NCBI RefSeq assembly: GCF_947172395.1
Contig: NC_069083.1
Coordinates: 11,626,501-11,690,500 of the forward strand
DNA: 64,000 nucleotides
Direction: 5' to 3'
Source: Bicyclus anynana
Taxonomy: Eukaryota; Arthropoda; Insecta; Lepidoptera; Nymphalidae
Shown: positions 22,353 through 32,763 of the stretch, one piece after another
Position numbering within the stretch: the first letter of the stretch is position 1
How the letters are laid out: each line of letters opens with the position of its first letter
The notes under the pieces: generated by a model
Seen by the model: the letters and a program-made list of their open reading frames with translations, nothing else
Databases searched by the model: none
What the model was told of the DNA's origin: nothing
Made by a program: the position numbers and the translations under genes

Positions 22353-22465
22353 TTGTGAGTTTGTAAGGTTGTTAGGCGTAATATCTGGATCTACTTAACC
22401 GATTTTGAAAATACTTTTAACGATAGGAAGCTACATCTTCACTGCGTAGCATAAGACTAGGCTAT
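22353..22465 (+). mobile_element. Helitron-like family N, fragment
   Basis: TTTGTAAGGTTGTTAGGCGT, ATCTGGATCTACTTAACCGA and TTTTGAAAATACTTTTAACG resemble the family start seen at 63408. Its 3' half is absent; the SINE-B head follows at once. Confidence 0.5.
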
Positions 22466-22562
22466 TTGAAGGCTTCCGTGGTGCAGTGGTATGCGCGGTG
22501 GATTTACAAGACGGAGGTCCTAAGTTCGATCCCTGGCTGGGCCGATTGAGGTTTTCTTAACC
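22466..22562 (+). mobile_element. SINE-B head without body
   Basis: Keeps the tRNA-like part (TTCCGTGGTGCAGTGG, B-box region GTTCGATCCC, GGCTGGGCCGATTGAGG) and stops at TTTTCTTAA. 3'-truncation is the reverse of what target-primed insertion gives, so a later deletion or recombination is likely. Confidence 0.8.
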
Positions 22563-23185
22563 CTTAAAGGCTATAATGATTTTGTATACCACTATGACTA
22601 CAATGGCTGAAAATACACCCGGTTTTAATTATTGGAACAAATTACTTACCTTTAAAAACCCTATGAAAAAGAAGCTTTATTATATCCCCGAATTCCCACA
22701 GTTATGGGAACCGCATAGTAAATCCTATTGTTCAAAAGAAAACAATGATATTGTTATACCTACTTGTACTATTATAATTATGTATTCTTTAATACTGAAT
22801 TTTCGTAGATAAAACATACAAACATATTAATTCAGAATTATTATTTGAAAAATCTAGTGATGAAGACAGCACTAGTCATAACTCCCAGAGCTATTTATAT
22901 TCAGGATACGATTCTGTGAGAGGAACAAATTTTTAAAATTGAATCTTTGAATACGAGCAGTCTGTGATACAGATACTACCAAAGCAAGCACTCTGGAATA
23001 AGAATTTGGACGTATCGCCCTATTTCTAAAATATATATTTTTTCGAGAAAGCACACGTTATATGCGTTATGACTACCAATAAAAACATTTTAAATTATGA
23101 TTTTATGATGATGTTTTTTTTTAAAATAAATAACTTTTTGAGGTGCATAAATATTGTAACATTGTTTTTTTTTATAAAAGAAGGT
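22563..23185. other. Unassigned DNA with broken acidic open stretches
   Basis: A 78-codon plus-strand open frame (22576-22812) and a following open stretch (about 22806-22935, with residues such as SSDEDS and SQSYLYSGYDSV) hint at a decayed coding sequence, perhaps of a transposase N-terminus. No motif clinches it. Confidence 0.25.
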
Positions 23186-23187
23186 TC

Positions 23188-23193
23188 TTTATT
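23188..23193 (-). terminator. AATAAA polyadenylation signal for the 23.3-kb exon
   Basis: AATAAA on the minus strand, 111 nt after the TGA of the 23305-23475 reading frame. This is a normal 3' UTR distance. AATAAA is common in AT-rich DNA, so the support is contextual. Confidence 0.45.
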
Positions 23194-23304
23194 CAATTTT
23201 ATAAAATTTTACAATAATATTAAAACTACGTACCTAAATATATATAACTACATATTATAAAAATTAAAAAGAAAATATACTAAATTTAAATTATATCTAA
23301 AGGC

Positions 23305-23475
23305 TCAGGCGTCGTAGAATTCGTCCGAATCGACGATCATTGGTAAAGTGCCCAGAAGGCTGGCAGTATTGCCACGTTGTATGGCAATACTAATTCTTTG
23401 GCCTAAATACAGGCCAGCCTTCTGGTCACGGGAGGTGTCGATTAAACGCTTTGCAATTTCTTTGTAAAGAAACAT
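23305..23475 (-). CDS. Candidate terminal coding exon, 56 codons, unrecognised protein
   Basis: A reading frame from ATG (23475-23473) to TGA (307-305 of 23.3 kb) encodes MFLYKEIAKRLIDTS, a middle LYLGQRISIAIQRGNTASLL and the acidic end DSDEFYDA. Balanced amino-acid use, an amphipathic helical look and GC-richer DNA than the flanks suggest real coding. The ATG may not be the start: TTTCTTTACAAAG just inside it resembles a splice acceptor, which would make this the last exon (about 23459-23305) of a gene running in from higher coordinates. AATAAA follows 111 nt after the stop. The sequence also folds, because CAGAAGGCTGGC and GGCAGTATTGCCA have inverted partners. I do not recognise the family. 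A processed pseudogene is the alternative, but no poly(A) tract or frame break is seen. Confidence 0.55.
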   Translation of the reverse strand: MFLYKEIAKRLIDTSRDQKAGLYLGQRISIAIQRGNTASLLGTLPMIVDSDEFYDA

Positions 23476-23479
23476 TGTT

Positions 23480-24078
23480 TATGTTAATAAAAAAATACAA
23501 TTAGGTACTTATGCTCCCCGGATACGCTCTATGTCCTATAATAGGACCTGGACTATACTAAATAAAATATAATACTTACCTACTAAAATGGCCTAAGTTA
23601 ATTGTTGAATATTTAGTTATGAATATTCTCTCTCACAGTATTTTACGTGTTAATTTACTTTACAAAGACTAATTAAAGAGGCCCTTGAAAGCCTGACGTG
23701 ACGAAGTGTTCTTATGACTTGTAAGTTCATAACATGCATACATTTTGCTGAATAGGTAGGACGCTTTTAGAGGAGAATTAAATTACCAACATACTTAGTA
23801 CGAGTAGATGCAATTTCTAAGAAGTAATAACGTAATGTAAGCAACGCAAACGAGCACGTTTTATACTTTAGAAGCTTTTATTCGATTTATTTTTTGACAC
23901 ACAAAATGAAAAATGAGAAGTAAAGTATAAAACATGTTGTGCCACATAGATATTGTGCCTGTAGTACTAACAGAGGAAAAAAAACCTATATGACAGTCGT
24001 CGGGTCAAGGAACGGTATATTTATTTTAGTGCTCAAACTTTCATGTCAAGACGGAGAAATTATAAACGTTGCCTAGCC
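23480..24078. other. Spacer before the minisatellite
   Basis: AT-rich; no open frame or known repeat recognised. If 23305-23475 is a terminal exon, this is its upstream intron. Confidence 0.4.
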
Positions 24079-24636
24079 ATACACAAAGTTCGAGTCGCCA
24101 TGAGTATCACATATACAAAATTCGAGTCGCCATGAGTATCACATACACAAAATTCGAGTCGCCATGAGTATCACATACACAAAGTTTGGATCGCCATGAG
24201 TATCACATACACAAAGTTCGATTCGCCATGAGTATCACATACACAAAGTTCGAGTCGCCATGAGTATCACATACACAAAGTTTGGATCGCCATGAGTATC
24301 ACATACACAAAGTTCGATTCGCCATGAGTATCACATACACAAAGTTCGAGTCGCCATGAGTATCACATACACAAAGTTCGAGTCGCCATGAGTATCACAT
24401 ACACAAAGTTCGAGTCGCCATGAGTATCACATACACAAAGTTCGAGTCGCCATGAGTATCACATACACAAAGTTTGGATCGCCATGAGTATCACATACAC
24501 AAATTTCGATTCGCCATGAGTATCACATACACAAAGTTCGAGTCGCCATGAGTATCACATACACAAAGTTCGAGTCGCCATGAGTATCACATACACAAAG
24601 TTCGAGTCGCCATGAGTATAACATGCACAAAGTTCT
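24079..24636 (+). repeat. 32-bp minisatellite, about 17.4 copies
   Basis: Unit CGAGTCGCCATGAGTATCAC followed by ATACACAAAGTT. Three unit types are set by the first bases: CGAGTCGCC (A), TGGATCGCC (B) and CGATTCGCC (C). The order is AAABCABCAAAABCAAA, and B is always followed by C. Divergence is very low. There is no spacer diversity, so this is not a CRISPR array. Confidence 0.95.
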
Positions 24637-24639
24637 AGA

Positions 24640-25127
24640 AATATGGTCATGAATATTTTTTTGTTATTAGGCCCAAATACTTTTTATGGCTGTATTCTAC
24701 CACTGCTCCAAATTTCACCCAGAACTGTTGACTCATTACAGTCTGATGGAGTAGCAAACATAAGGTGAATATTAATTTTTCGCATTTAGATTTGTGTTAA
24801 AATTTAAGCATCGCAATAACAAAACTTACATTTTTTGAAAACACAAACGAACTAACAAAATACTGTCTTACAATTTCAAAAGAATAGTATTCAGTATGGT
24901 ATAATCCTATAAATTATTAAAAAATCCATTAAGATAGGCGAATTCGATTCAAACGCCAATATCACTAACCGGAAACCACTGAGCAAGCAAATCTTTGCAT
25001 TCAGCGCAAGATGTGGATTGTGGAACGTCTAGCCGAGTTTTATTGACGTTAGTATATAAGTAGAGGATTTCGTGATTTAAGGACAAAGAATTTTATCTGA
25101 AGAATATGAAATGTAAGTATATCTTTA
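24640..25127. other. AT-rich spacer
   Basis: Nothing recognised. Confidence 0.4.
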
Positions 25128-25247
25128 TATTAAAGCGAAAGGTATCACGACATCTCGAAAACCTCTTGACGGAGTAATTTGAAAATTGGCAGGGAGGTAG
25201 TTCGTTCGTCGAAGTCCGCTAAGAACAGATTTTGTGACAGAGTATTA
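25128..25247 (+). mobile_element. Helitron-like family S, 5' half
   Basis: TTAAAGCGAAAGGTATCACG, ATCTCGAAAACCTCTTGACG, GGCAGGGAGGTAGTTCGTTC and GCTAAGAACAGATTTTGTGA match the element at 3509-3811. The CTAG end is missing. Confidence 0.65.
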
Positions 25248-25683
25248 TAAAAAAATAAAGTTCCGTTATTTACACCACTTAAAACTTTAAAAGCTTAAAG
25301 GATGTTTACTAGAAAAGCTCAAACTATCTTCCAATGAAGAAGTTAGAGTAGACCGGACTTGCATAGGTTACAGATGGGTTTTTAATCCGATTTTCCTACT
25401 ACCAGCCTATATCCCCCAAAATCTACGCGGGTGACTTCCTGGGCTACAGAAGTGAGTCATTTACTCGTTTAAGAAATAAAACATAATGTATCTTCTAAGC
25501 TAAAATTAAAAATAATAAAAAACGTTCACATATGGTAAGATACTTTGTTTTATACTACGTTTAGATTATTATACTGGTCTTTAACCTGTTGAACCATTTA
25601 TTGCATTATAAAACTTTAAAAGTACAACTTTTTTTATTAAAATAATTAAAATTTCATTAAAACTAAATTATCAATATTCTATA

Positions 25684-25873
25684 TCTATACTAATATATAA
25701 AGCTGAAGAGTTTGTTTGTTTTTTTGATTGAACGCGCTAATCAGGAACTACTGATCCAATTTGAAAATTTTTTTCAGTGTTAGATAGCCCATTTATCGAG
25801 AAAGGCTATAAATTATCCGCGTTTTCCTACAGGAACGGGAACCACGCGGGTAAAACCACGCGGCGTCAGCTAG
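25684..25873 (+). mobile_element. Helitron-like family D, complete
   Basis: TCTATACTAATATATAAAGC start, TTGATTGAACGCGCTAATC, AGATAGCCCATTTATCGAG, CGGGAACCACGCGGGTAAAA, and GCGGCGTCAGCTAG end before T. Insertion lies between A and T, as in Helitrons. Confidence 0.85.
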
Positions 25874-26200
25874 TTAAGCTATAAAAACTAAACTGGTTAC
25901 TCGTAAGTGGGCAATTGCCAGTCCATACTAAAATTAAATAACAACCAATTTCTAACAATAAAATGTTAGAATTTCATACAATATTTTCACTCCATTACAC
26001 GTATATAGATTGCCTTGGTGAAGCGCCTCAAACAGTAACGTGATTTCCCAAATCGGACAGCTCTTCGTGTTGAGTGCTCTTCAAACGTAGACTCGGTTAG
26101 AGGCAGGGTTACCATTTTACCTAATATATTAAATTTTACCTACCTATTTGGGCTTCAATATTTTATGATATACGAAATGATAGACAATAATATTATGTGG
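25874..26200. other. Spacer
   Basis: Nothing recognised. Confidence 0.4.
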
Positions 26201-26202
26201 AG

Positions 26203-26510
26203 AGCAGTGATAGCCCAGTGGATATGACCTCTACCTCCGATTCCGATGGGTGTGGGTTCGAATCCGGTCCGGGGCATGCACCTCCACCTTTCCAGTTGGA
26301 TGCAATTTAAGAAATTAATATCACGTGTCTCAAACGGTGAAGGAAAAACATCGTAAGGAAACCTGCATACAAGAGAATTATCTTAATTCTCTGCGTGTGT
26401 GAAGTCTGCCAATCCGCATTGGGCCGGCGTGGTGGACTATTGGCCTAACCCCTTTCATTCGAGGAGACTCGAGCTCTGCAGTGAGCTGAATATGGGTTGA
26501 TAATGATGAA
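26203..26510 (+). mobile_element. SINE-A, full length
   Basis: A box TAGCCCAGTGG and B box GGTTCGAATCC are intact. Body complete; tail GGGTTGATAATGATGAA. AATATTAT occurs on both sides as a possible short target duplication. Confidence 0.9.
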
Positions 26511-26511
26511 T

Positions 26512-27518
26512 ATTATATTTACCTACCTGACATTATTGGAGTTCACACCTTAAGAATCGATTTTTTTTATATAGCCCCCGGGATGAAAAAAATATGGACA
26601 GTAAATTCTATGAACGAAATGACAGAGTTACGTTTTTTGTACGCAACCTATTCTGTGCACCTTTGACCGTGCGCTGCCGCCAACAGCATGCACGCCGCGG
26701 CCTGCTGATTCTCGGACGCGCACCTTTCACCTATTTCGACAGTCAATGTGAAAGAGTAAACTCCATTCGTGCGTTGGAGCTGACACACACTTTTTTTTTC
26801 ATTCCATAACCAATAGATAGATTATAATTAGCTTACTCCAATAAAACCATGAATTTTATAGGAATAGCCCCAATAAAACACGAGACCGGACTTAAATGTA
26901 AATGTTACAGATCGATCGTTGCTTATCGCAGTATTATAATAGGGTAGTTGACTCATATAAAAAAATATTAATTTGGCATAGAAGGTACATGGCATAAGGG
27001 TCCGAAATATATCGATATTAATTAATATAAGAAAAACAATCATTAGGTATTCGTATTAATTTTACGAAATGGAAAATTCCGTCCCCAAATACAGATTCTA
27101 AATGAATAATCAGGATAGGCATTACGTTGTGCATAAAAGAGTGCAGCGTGCTGTATGTCATTTTTAACGATGAAAATATTAAAAACAAAGGTACCCTAAA
27201 CGCGGGCAAATGTCTATTATATGAGAACCCTCGCAAAAGGCATCTCACACTTAGCTGCCGCCCCTTGAAGGCGTGATACCCACACTTATGTATCGTAGTA
27301 TGAAATCATAACTATCGAGGAAATACGGTCGGGTGGATATGGGTTGCTGCTTATTTTCCCAGCAATAGTAGTTTGTTTTGCACTTGAAATTTATTTAGTC
27401 CTCACATAGAATACAATGGGATTCAAGAACCGTTATTTACCTACTCGAAAAGCCGCCTCACTTGAGTCTTACTATACAATGATATGGCTATACGCTCTTA
27501 TTGTAATTATATTACAAA
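26512..27518. other. Spacer of about 1 kb
   Basis: 26640-26780 is GC-richer (GCGCTGCCGCCAACAGCATG). The 71-codon plus-strand open frame across it shows no domain. Nothing else recognised. Confidence 0.35.
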
Positions 27519-27745
27519 CTAGCGAGCGCCCGCGACTTTGTACACGTAAAATCTGTTTTTCACAAATCCTGTGAGAACCCTGTATTATTTCGGAATAAAA
27601 AGTAGCCTATATGTTGTTTCATAACCTCCTCTTTATTTCAGATAAGTCTAATTAAAAACGATTCAGCCATTCCATCAGCCCAGACAAACAGAAACACAGA
27701 AAGACAAAAGTTTTACTACGATTTAGTATCGTGTAAATAGTTGTA
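27519..27745 (-). mobile_element. Helitron-like family E variant
   Basis: CTAGCGAGCGCCCGCGACTT start in reverse, TTTTTCACAAATCCTGTGAG, TCGGAATAAAAAGTAGCCTA, then ACAAACAGAAACACAGAAAG and AAAAGTTTTACTACGATTTA. The 5' TC end is not clear. Confidence 0.65.
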
Positions 27746-27894
27746 GAAAAATAGTTATTTTGAGTCACAGACTGATACTTTAAATTTATTTATATGTTGT
27801 AGGTATTAATGATTATTACTAAAAATCACACATCTTGAGTTAGTGTACAATTGAATTGAAAAAAATACCTCAATACCAGTTAGCTACCATAATC

Positions 27895-27995
27895 AAGAAT
27901 ATTTGTAAATAAAAAAGTTGAGCGTCTCTCGTTGAACTCACGGAAAAATAACTTGATAGTATAAATAACCATTGTAAAAACGTTCCACGGATCCT
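27895..27995 (-). repeat. Interspersed repeat family Q, copy 3
   Basis: In reverse: CCAGGATCCGTGGAACG, TATCAAGTTATTTTTCCGTG, GAGACGCTCAACTTTTTTAT, ATTCTTGATT. Same order as at 2440 and 9258. Confidence 0.5.
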
Positions 27996-28384
27996 GGGAT
28001 ATACAACGATAGTTTTTTGAGTATTTACATTAATTACTAAGTATATATTAAGTATATATTATTAATTACTAAGTATAAATCATGAGAGTTTTCAAGCATT
28101 CGGTGGTCATAGCTCTTGACTACTCATAATTCGTGCGGTTTGAAGAAAGGAAAGAACGATGCCACCTTTTATAATTTTGATCTAACAGTCTATAAAATGT
28201 TAGTTAAGAGTTTCGCTATAGAACCATTGGCTAAATCGATTTTTTTAATAATAATCGTTGACTCAACTAAAGTTAAAAACCAAATGTACCTATTCAAACA
28301 GAATAATTCATAATTATTACAAAATTTTGTGTCTCACTTCCTGCATGATCGAAGAGAGCCTTATATGTACAACCTTCTCAACAC

Positions 28385-28480
28385 AATCTACACAGGGAAT
28401 ATTAAGCAGGCAGTTTGCCTAGAGTGCACTATCATAAAGATGTACGATACTTTGTACACCCGTGACATAATGCTACGAGA
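28385..28480 (+). repeat. Interspersed repeat family T, copy 1
   Basis: GAATATTAAGCAGGCAGTTT, CCTAGAGTGCACTA and GATGTACGATA are shared with 34912-35000. Class unknown. Confidence 0.5.
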
Positions 28481-29120
28481 CACTCTAACTCTCTATCATA
28501 AGGTTTATCTACGATGTAGCGGTAACGGTATACCAGGTACCTATACTCGTGATGTAGGCGAGTAATGTCAGGTCGAGGAAGCTGTGGCCTAGTTGCCGTA
28601 TAATGCAAATTAATCAAGACGACGCTGGTTAAGTGATGTTGATTAGAATTATTGGTAACTGAATTAATAACAACATTTTTCCTTATAACTTTTTTGGGCA
28701 AAATAGTATATACTTTATTTCAAATGGACTATAATTATTTTTAGTTTTGATATAATCGATAGTAGAGATAGATAGTCGTTAGTTAATAATCGATATAATT
28801 TTGGGAAAATCATCAATCACCAAAATTTCAAGAAGAACTGTTTCACTACTGGGAATATTATCTCATATTATCTAGAAGAAAATATAAAATTAGTTACGTC
28901 TGGCATCAAGGCTTTCGTTATGTTAGTTTTCATTCATTTAATTCCTTCATCGTTTGCATTCTAAAATTGTACATTTATTAGTAACAGGTACTACTAGATA
29001 ATGTAATTTAAATTGTAACCATGCACCTATAAAGTATGTGGGGATTTAGAGTTCATTGTAAATATTTAACTCATACGTAAATAACTATTATGAGGTCCAG
29101 GTACTCGTATCTATGAAAAA
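28481..29120. other. Spacer
   Basis: The minus-strand 89-codon open frame at 28432-28701 overlaps repeat T and shows no domain. Otherwise nothing. Confidence 0.4.
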
Positions 29121-29124
29121 TGCA

Positions 29125-29296
29125 TGATACCGCAGTGGATTTGACTTCTGCCTCCGATTCCTGAGGGTGTGGATTCGAATCTGGTCTGGGCATGCTCCTC
29201 TAACTTTTCAGTTGCGTACAGCTTAAGAAATTAAATATCACGTGTCAGTTACTTGAGTTCAGAAGTAAGCCAAATATGGGTTGATAATATTGATGT
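29125..29296 (+). mobile_element. SINE-A with large internal deletion
   Basis: The head is damaged (CCGCAGTGG in place of the A box; B-box-like GATTCGAATCTGG). It runs to AATATCACGTGTC and jumps to GAGTTCAGAAGTAAGCC, losing about 130 bp. The GGGTTGATAATATTGATG tail is kept. Confidence 0.8.
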
Positions 29297-29299
29297 AAA

Positions 29300-29610
29300 T
29301 CAAGTGAATTTATCGATAAATTAAAAATTACTTAAAACTAACTTAGCATCAATACAATTAGATTGTGAAAAGTGACAGAAAAATTCGTTATAAAAAGATA
29401 GCAAAATGTGTATTGTGGCGAAAGTAACGCTTGTCTGAAAAGCACGACTAGATTGAAAGAGCCTTTTCAGGTAACCGTATTTCTACGGGTTGTAATATAT
29501 TAAATGGCTATTCGTTTTCCTGCTTCTAACTAGAGGAAACAAGGAGTTTGTATCGGACTTGTGCCAACTAAAGTCAATCGGTTTTGCAACTGAGACGAGT
29601 AGGTAGTTGA
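29300..29610. other. Spacer
   Basis: Nothing recognised. Confidence 0.4.
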
Positions 29611-29618
29611 GTAAGAGC

Positions 29619-30218
29619 GGGGGCACACGATGCGTTGCGGCGCCGCATCGCAAACATTTCACCGTATCAGAGCGCACACGAGCGGTGCGGCTCCGTTGTT
29701 ATGACGTCGCAGCGGCGCCGTAGAAGGGTTGGAAAGTCTGTTAATGAAGTAATGTCGTTACTTAACATACATAAAGAATTGAGCGGTGCCGCTCCGACGT
29801 CGCAACGCATTCACTCCTCCCCGTCACGTCTCGGTGGCTGCAAGTCCGGAGCGGCGCCGGAGTGCATCGTGTGACATGCCACAGATATTTCTATGTAAAA
29901 TGACATAGCGACACCGCTCCGACCCCGCACCGCCGCCGCAACGCATCGCGAAGATATCACCGTATCAGCGGGCACAGCAGTCGCAGCAGCCCCGTAGCCG
30001 CGTTGGACAGTCTGTAAATCCTTGTGACCTATAAACAACTGAGCGGTGCCGCTCCGGCATCAGAATGCATTCACCCCTCCCCGCCTCATCTCAGTGGTTG
30101 CAAGTCCGATGCGGCACCGGAGCGCATCGTGTGAAATGCTACAGGTATTTCTATGTCAGACGACGCAGCGACACCGCTCGGGCGCCGCATCGCAGCCGTC
30201 GCAACGCATCGTGTGCCC
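29619..30218. mobile_element. GC-rich inverted-repeat transposon with doubled interior
   Basis: Termini GGGCACACGATGCGTTGCG (29621-29639) and its exact complement (30200-30218) are 19-bp perfect inverted repeats. The interior is a direct duplication of a unit of about 260-300 bp: ACCGTATCAG at 29661 and 29959, GAGCGGTGCCGCTCCG at 29781 and 30041, CAAGTCCG at 29841 and 30101. GC content is far above the flanks. GAGTAAGAGC before the left end is shared with the copy at 35684, so the element may begin there. PIF/Harbinger is possible (TAA beside the end) but unproven. Open frames of 75-95 codons inside are by-products. Confidence 0.75.
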
Positions 30219-30224
30219 TTTTTT

Positions 30225-30807
30225 TAAAAATTTATTTATTTATTACTCAGTTCTATATCACTGGCTCAGTGACCAAGCGTTCTTACCTTAAACCTCTAAC
30301 TCCTGCAGGCGGGCGCCGCATATCTTCCAAACCGCTAACCGGATTTACGTAATTAAGATATCGTTAGATTTGTCTTAATAATCCAAGTGTTCCAAGATAG
30401 GTTAAGTTAAAAAAAACCAACACGATGACTGAGAGACACTCGAGGTGAAAAAAATTTTTTTTTTTGTGAATATTGCGTAATAGGTATCAAATTCAAGGGC
30501 TCATGAAGAGGATTTCAAAATCATAGTTATATTAAAAAAAACCTACAATGAGCCTAGCTACCGTATGTGAGTGCATTCTAGTAGGTTTCTCAGCGATTTA
30601 ATCCGAAAACCGTTAATTTTACCGAATAACTGCTATAGACATTTTTGTAGACAATTTTATGACGAATAATTTTATAATTACTTCTATTGACCTCTGAGCG
30701 CGAAATATTTGCGAAAAACTATTTTTGTGACCTTTTGACGTTTGTAACTTTTTAGCTGGCACGATATTGATGTGCCCCAGATAAAACCTAATATTACTGG
30801 AATAATA
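30225..30807. other. Spacer
   Basis: An A/T-rich run with TATTTATTTATT follows the transposon. Nothing further recognised. Confidence 0.4.
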
Positions 30808-31300
30808 GTTCGACGTTTCGACGAAATTGACCGCAGTTCATTTTATAACCTCTTTTGTCTTCAATTAAGAGCAGCTTCATTATCAGCCTGTAACTAAGTG
30901 GCGCTCTCTATAAAAGGCTAATTTGGCGCTCGTCGGTATTTTCCTTGATGACATTGGTCTCTCTGATGAGCCGGTGATCCCAGTGTCACGACAAATAGCC
31001 GGTAATACACTTAGGAGGGCGGACGAGGACGTCTAATAGCGCGGGGCGTAACGTGATTCGCTAGTGCTCTATTACCTTAATGCGCCACAAGAGTTCGGCC
31101 AACAAAGGAAGGATCTTAATATAATAATATCGGCCGGCACGTACGTATGAGTAGCGATGTGTAGAGAATTTGAATTTGAAACGAATTCGGCAAACCGTTG
31201 GGTACTTTGTGTATTTATAAAAGCTTTTAAGGCGAACGTGGCCATTATGAAAGTAAACTACCTTTGACGTGAGATTATCCTTTAATGTCCCATACACGAG
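30808..31300 (-). repeat. Repeat R, copy 2 (inverted mate of 11246-11735)
   Basis: Opposite orientation to copy 1 and about 98.5 % identical by hand count. The similarity ends abruptly before GTTCGACG on the left and fades after TTTAATGTCC on the right. The minus-strand open frame 31061-31297 lies inside it. Confidence 0.85.
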
Positions 31301-31469
31301 AGTAACGTTTAATGGCCGTCGTGTTAAATGGACTGCTAAAGTAGATGTTTATCTACACTAGCATAAATCTTGAGAAACTTATTTATCTTTTATTTATTTG
31401 CCTATACCTACCACTGGCGAATGTTGAAAACTTGTCGAAGATAACCCAATAAAAAACCCAAAGAAAACC

Positions 31470-31642
31470 CGAGACACGTGTCTCTAACGGTGAATGATAA
31501 CATCGTGAAAAAAACAGCATACCAGGGAAAATTCCTAAATTCTCTGCTCGGGCCAGCGTGGTGGACTATTGGCCTTACCCTTCTCATTCTGAGAGGAAAC
31601 TCGAGCACAGCAGTGAGCCGAATATGGGTTGATATCGATGGA
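31470..31642 (+). mobile_element. SINE-A, 5'-truncated
   Basis: Starts ACACGTGTCTCTAACGGTGA, loses the TGTGAAGTCTGCCAATCCGC block, and continues GGGCCAGCGTGGTGGAC to GGGTTGATATCGATGG. Confidence 0.85.
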
Positions 31643-31699
31643 TTTGTAAACGGTAACCCGGCAGGAATCGGCTTGTTGGACTTTTCGCCACTGGTCTAA

Positions 31700-31897
31700 A
31701 CTAATAATATAAAGAGGTAAAGTTAGTGAGATTTTTTTTAAGTTGTAGGGGTAATCTTTGCATCTAATGGACTGGTTTTTAAAAAAAAATACCAATAGTT
31801 AGCCACGTTGTAATATGTAAGTGTCATAGATTATAATTTGAAATCAGTATTTCCATGGGTACTGATACTACACGGATTAAACCTCGGGGCGTTGACA
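31700..31897 (+). mobile_element. Helitron-like family N
   Basis: CTAATAATATAAAGAGGTAA, TGTAGGGGTAATCTTTGCAT, TAGCCACGTTGTAATATGTA, AAGTGTCATAGATTATAATT, TATTTCCATGGGTACTGATA. The 3' CTAG end has decayed. Confidence 0.6.
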
Positions 31898-32356
31898 AGA
31901 AACATATTTAGGTACATTATCAAAACTCAATTATGATTTTTTCTTTTGTTATATGTTAAAAGAGAAAAACTGAAACTCTTAGAAAGACTCAAAATATTGA
32001 AATTGCCGAACCGAATTGCTTGAATTAGATTATCTACCCAATGATAATGTTTTGGTACATAACAATTCAGGATATAGCTACCTTACTTTATATTCAAGTG
32101 CACTCCACAGGACCGTCAATCATCTACAGCCTGATATTGACAGGGACATTATTCCATGAATATAATACGTAACAGTTTACCCTCTGACATCGTTAATATA
32201 TGCTAAAATCTACATAGCCATAACTGACAGTAACATTTTAAGCCCGATTATGTTTAAGATGATTTTTTTATATGGTACTTTGAAAAATATACATAAATAC
32301 CTTAAACGCGATATACTCGTAAGTGTCAAATATCAATGAATAAAAATATTCTTTGA

Positions 32357-32730
32357 CTAGCGCTCGCGACTTTTTCCGCGTGGAATTAAGTTTTTCACAA
32401 ATCCCTCGGAAACCATGTATTTTTTCGGGATAAAAAGTAGCTTATGTGTTATTCCAGGCTATAATAAATATCAATACCAAATTTCAGCTAATTCGGTTCA
32501 ATAGTCGAGGCGTGAAAGAGTAACAAACATTCATATTATCAAAATCATCAGTTTTCGCAAATCTCGGGAAACCGTGGATTTTTTCGGGATAAAAAGTAGC
32601 ATATTTGTTAATCCAGAGTAAAATTTATTTTCATTTCAAATTTCAGCCAATCGCTTGAGTAGCGGCGTTAAAGAGAAACTAACATTAAAACAAACATCCA
32701 TGTAAACTTTCGCGTTTATAATATTAGTAA
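32357..32730 (-). mobile_element. Helitron-like family E, dimeric subfamily (copy 1 of 3)
   Basis: CTAGCGCTCGCGACTT, then two successive diverged body units, each with TTTTCGGGATAAAAAGTAGC and CAAATTTCAGC (body starts at about 32390 and 32548). It ends TTTCGCGTTTATAATATTAG. Same two-unit structure as 38821-39200 and 61977-62352. Confidence 0.8.
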
Positions 32731-32758
32731 ATAACTAATAACAAGTTATTTACTAATA
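32722..32758. repeat. Perfect 15-bp palindrome at a Helitron-like terminus
   Basis: Arms 32722-32736 and 32744-32758, loop 7 nt. The left arm contains the terminal ATATTAGTA of the adjoining element. Confidence 0.85.
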
Positions 32759-32763
32759 GTAAA

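Noticed and set aside
24079..24636. CRISPR-like array of 32-bp repeats
   Set aside because: Repeats are contiguous with no unique spacers, and the DNA is eukaryotic. It is a minisatellite.
26594..26809. Coding exon in the GC-richer patch
   Set aside because: The frame has no domain and no splice sites of quality. GC content alone is not evidence.
11246..31300. Pair of LTRs
   Set aside because: The two copies are inverted relative to each other, and no gag-pol coding, primer-binding site or polypurine tract is seen.
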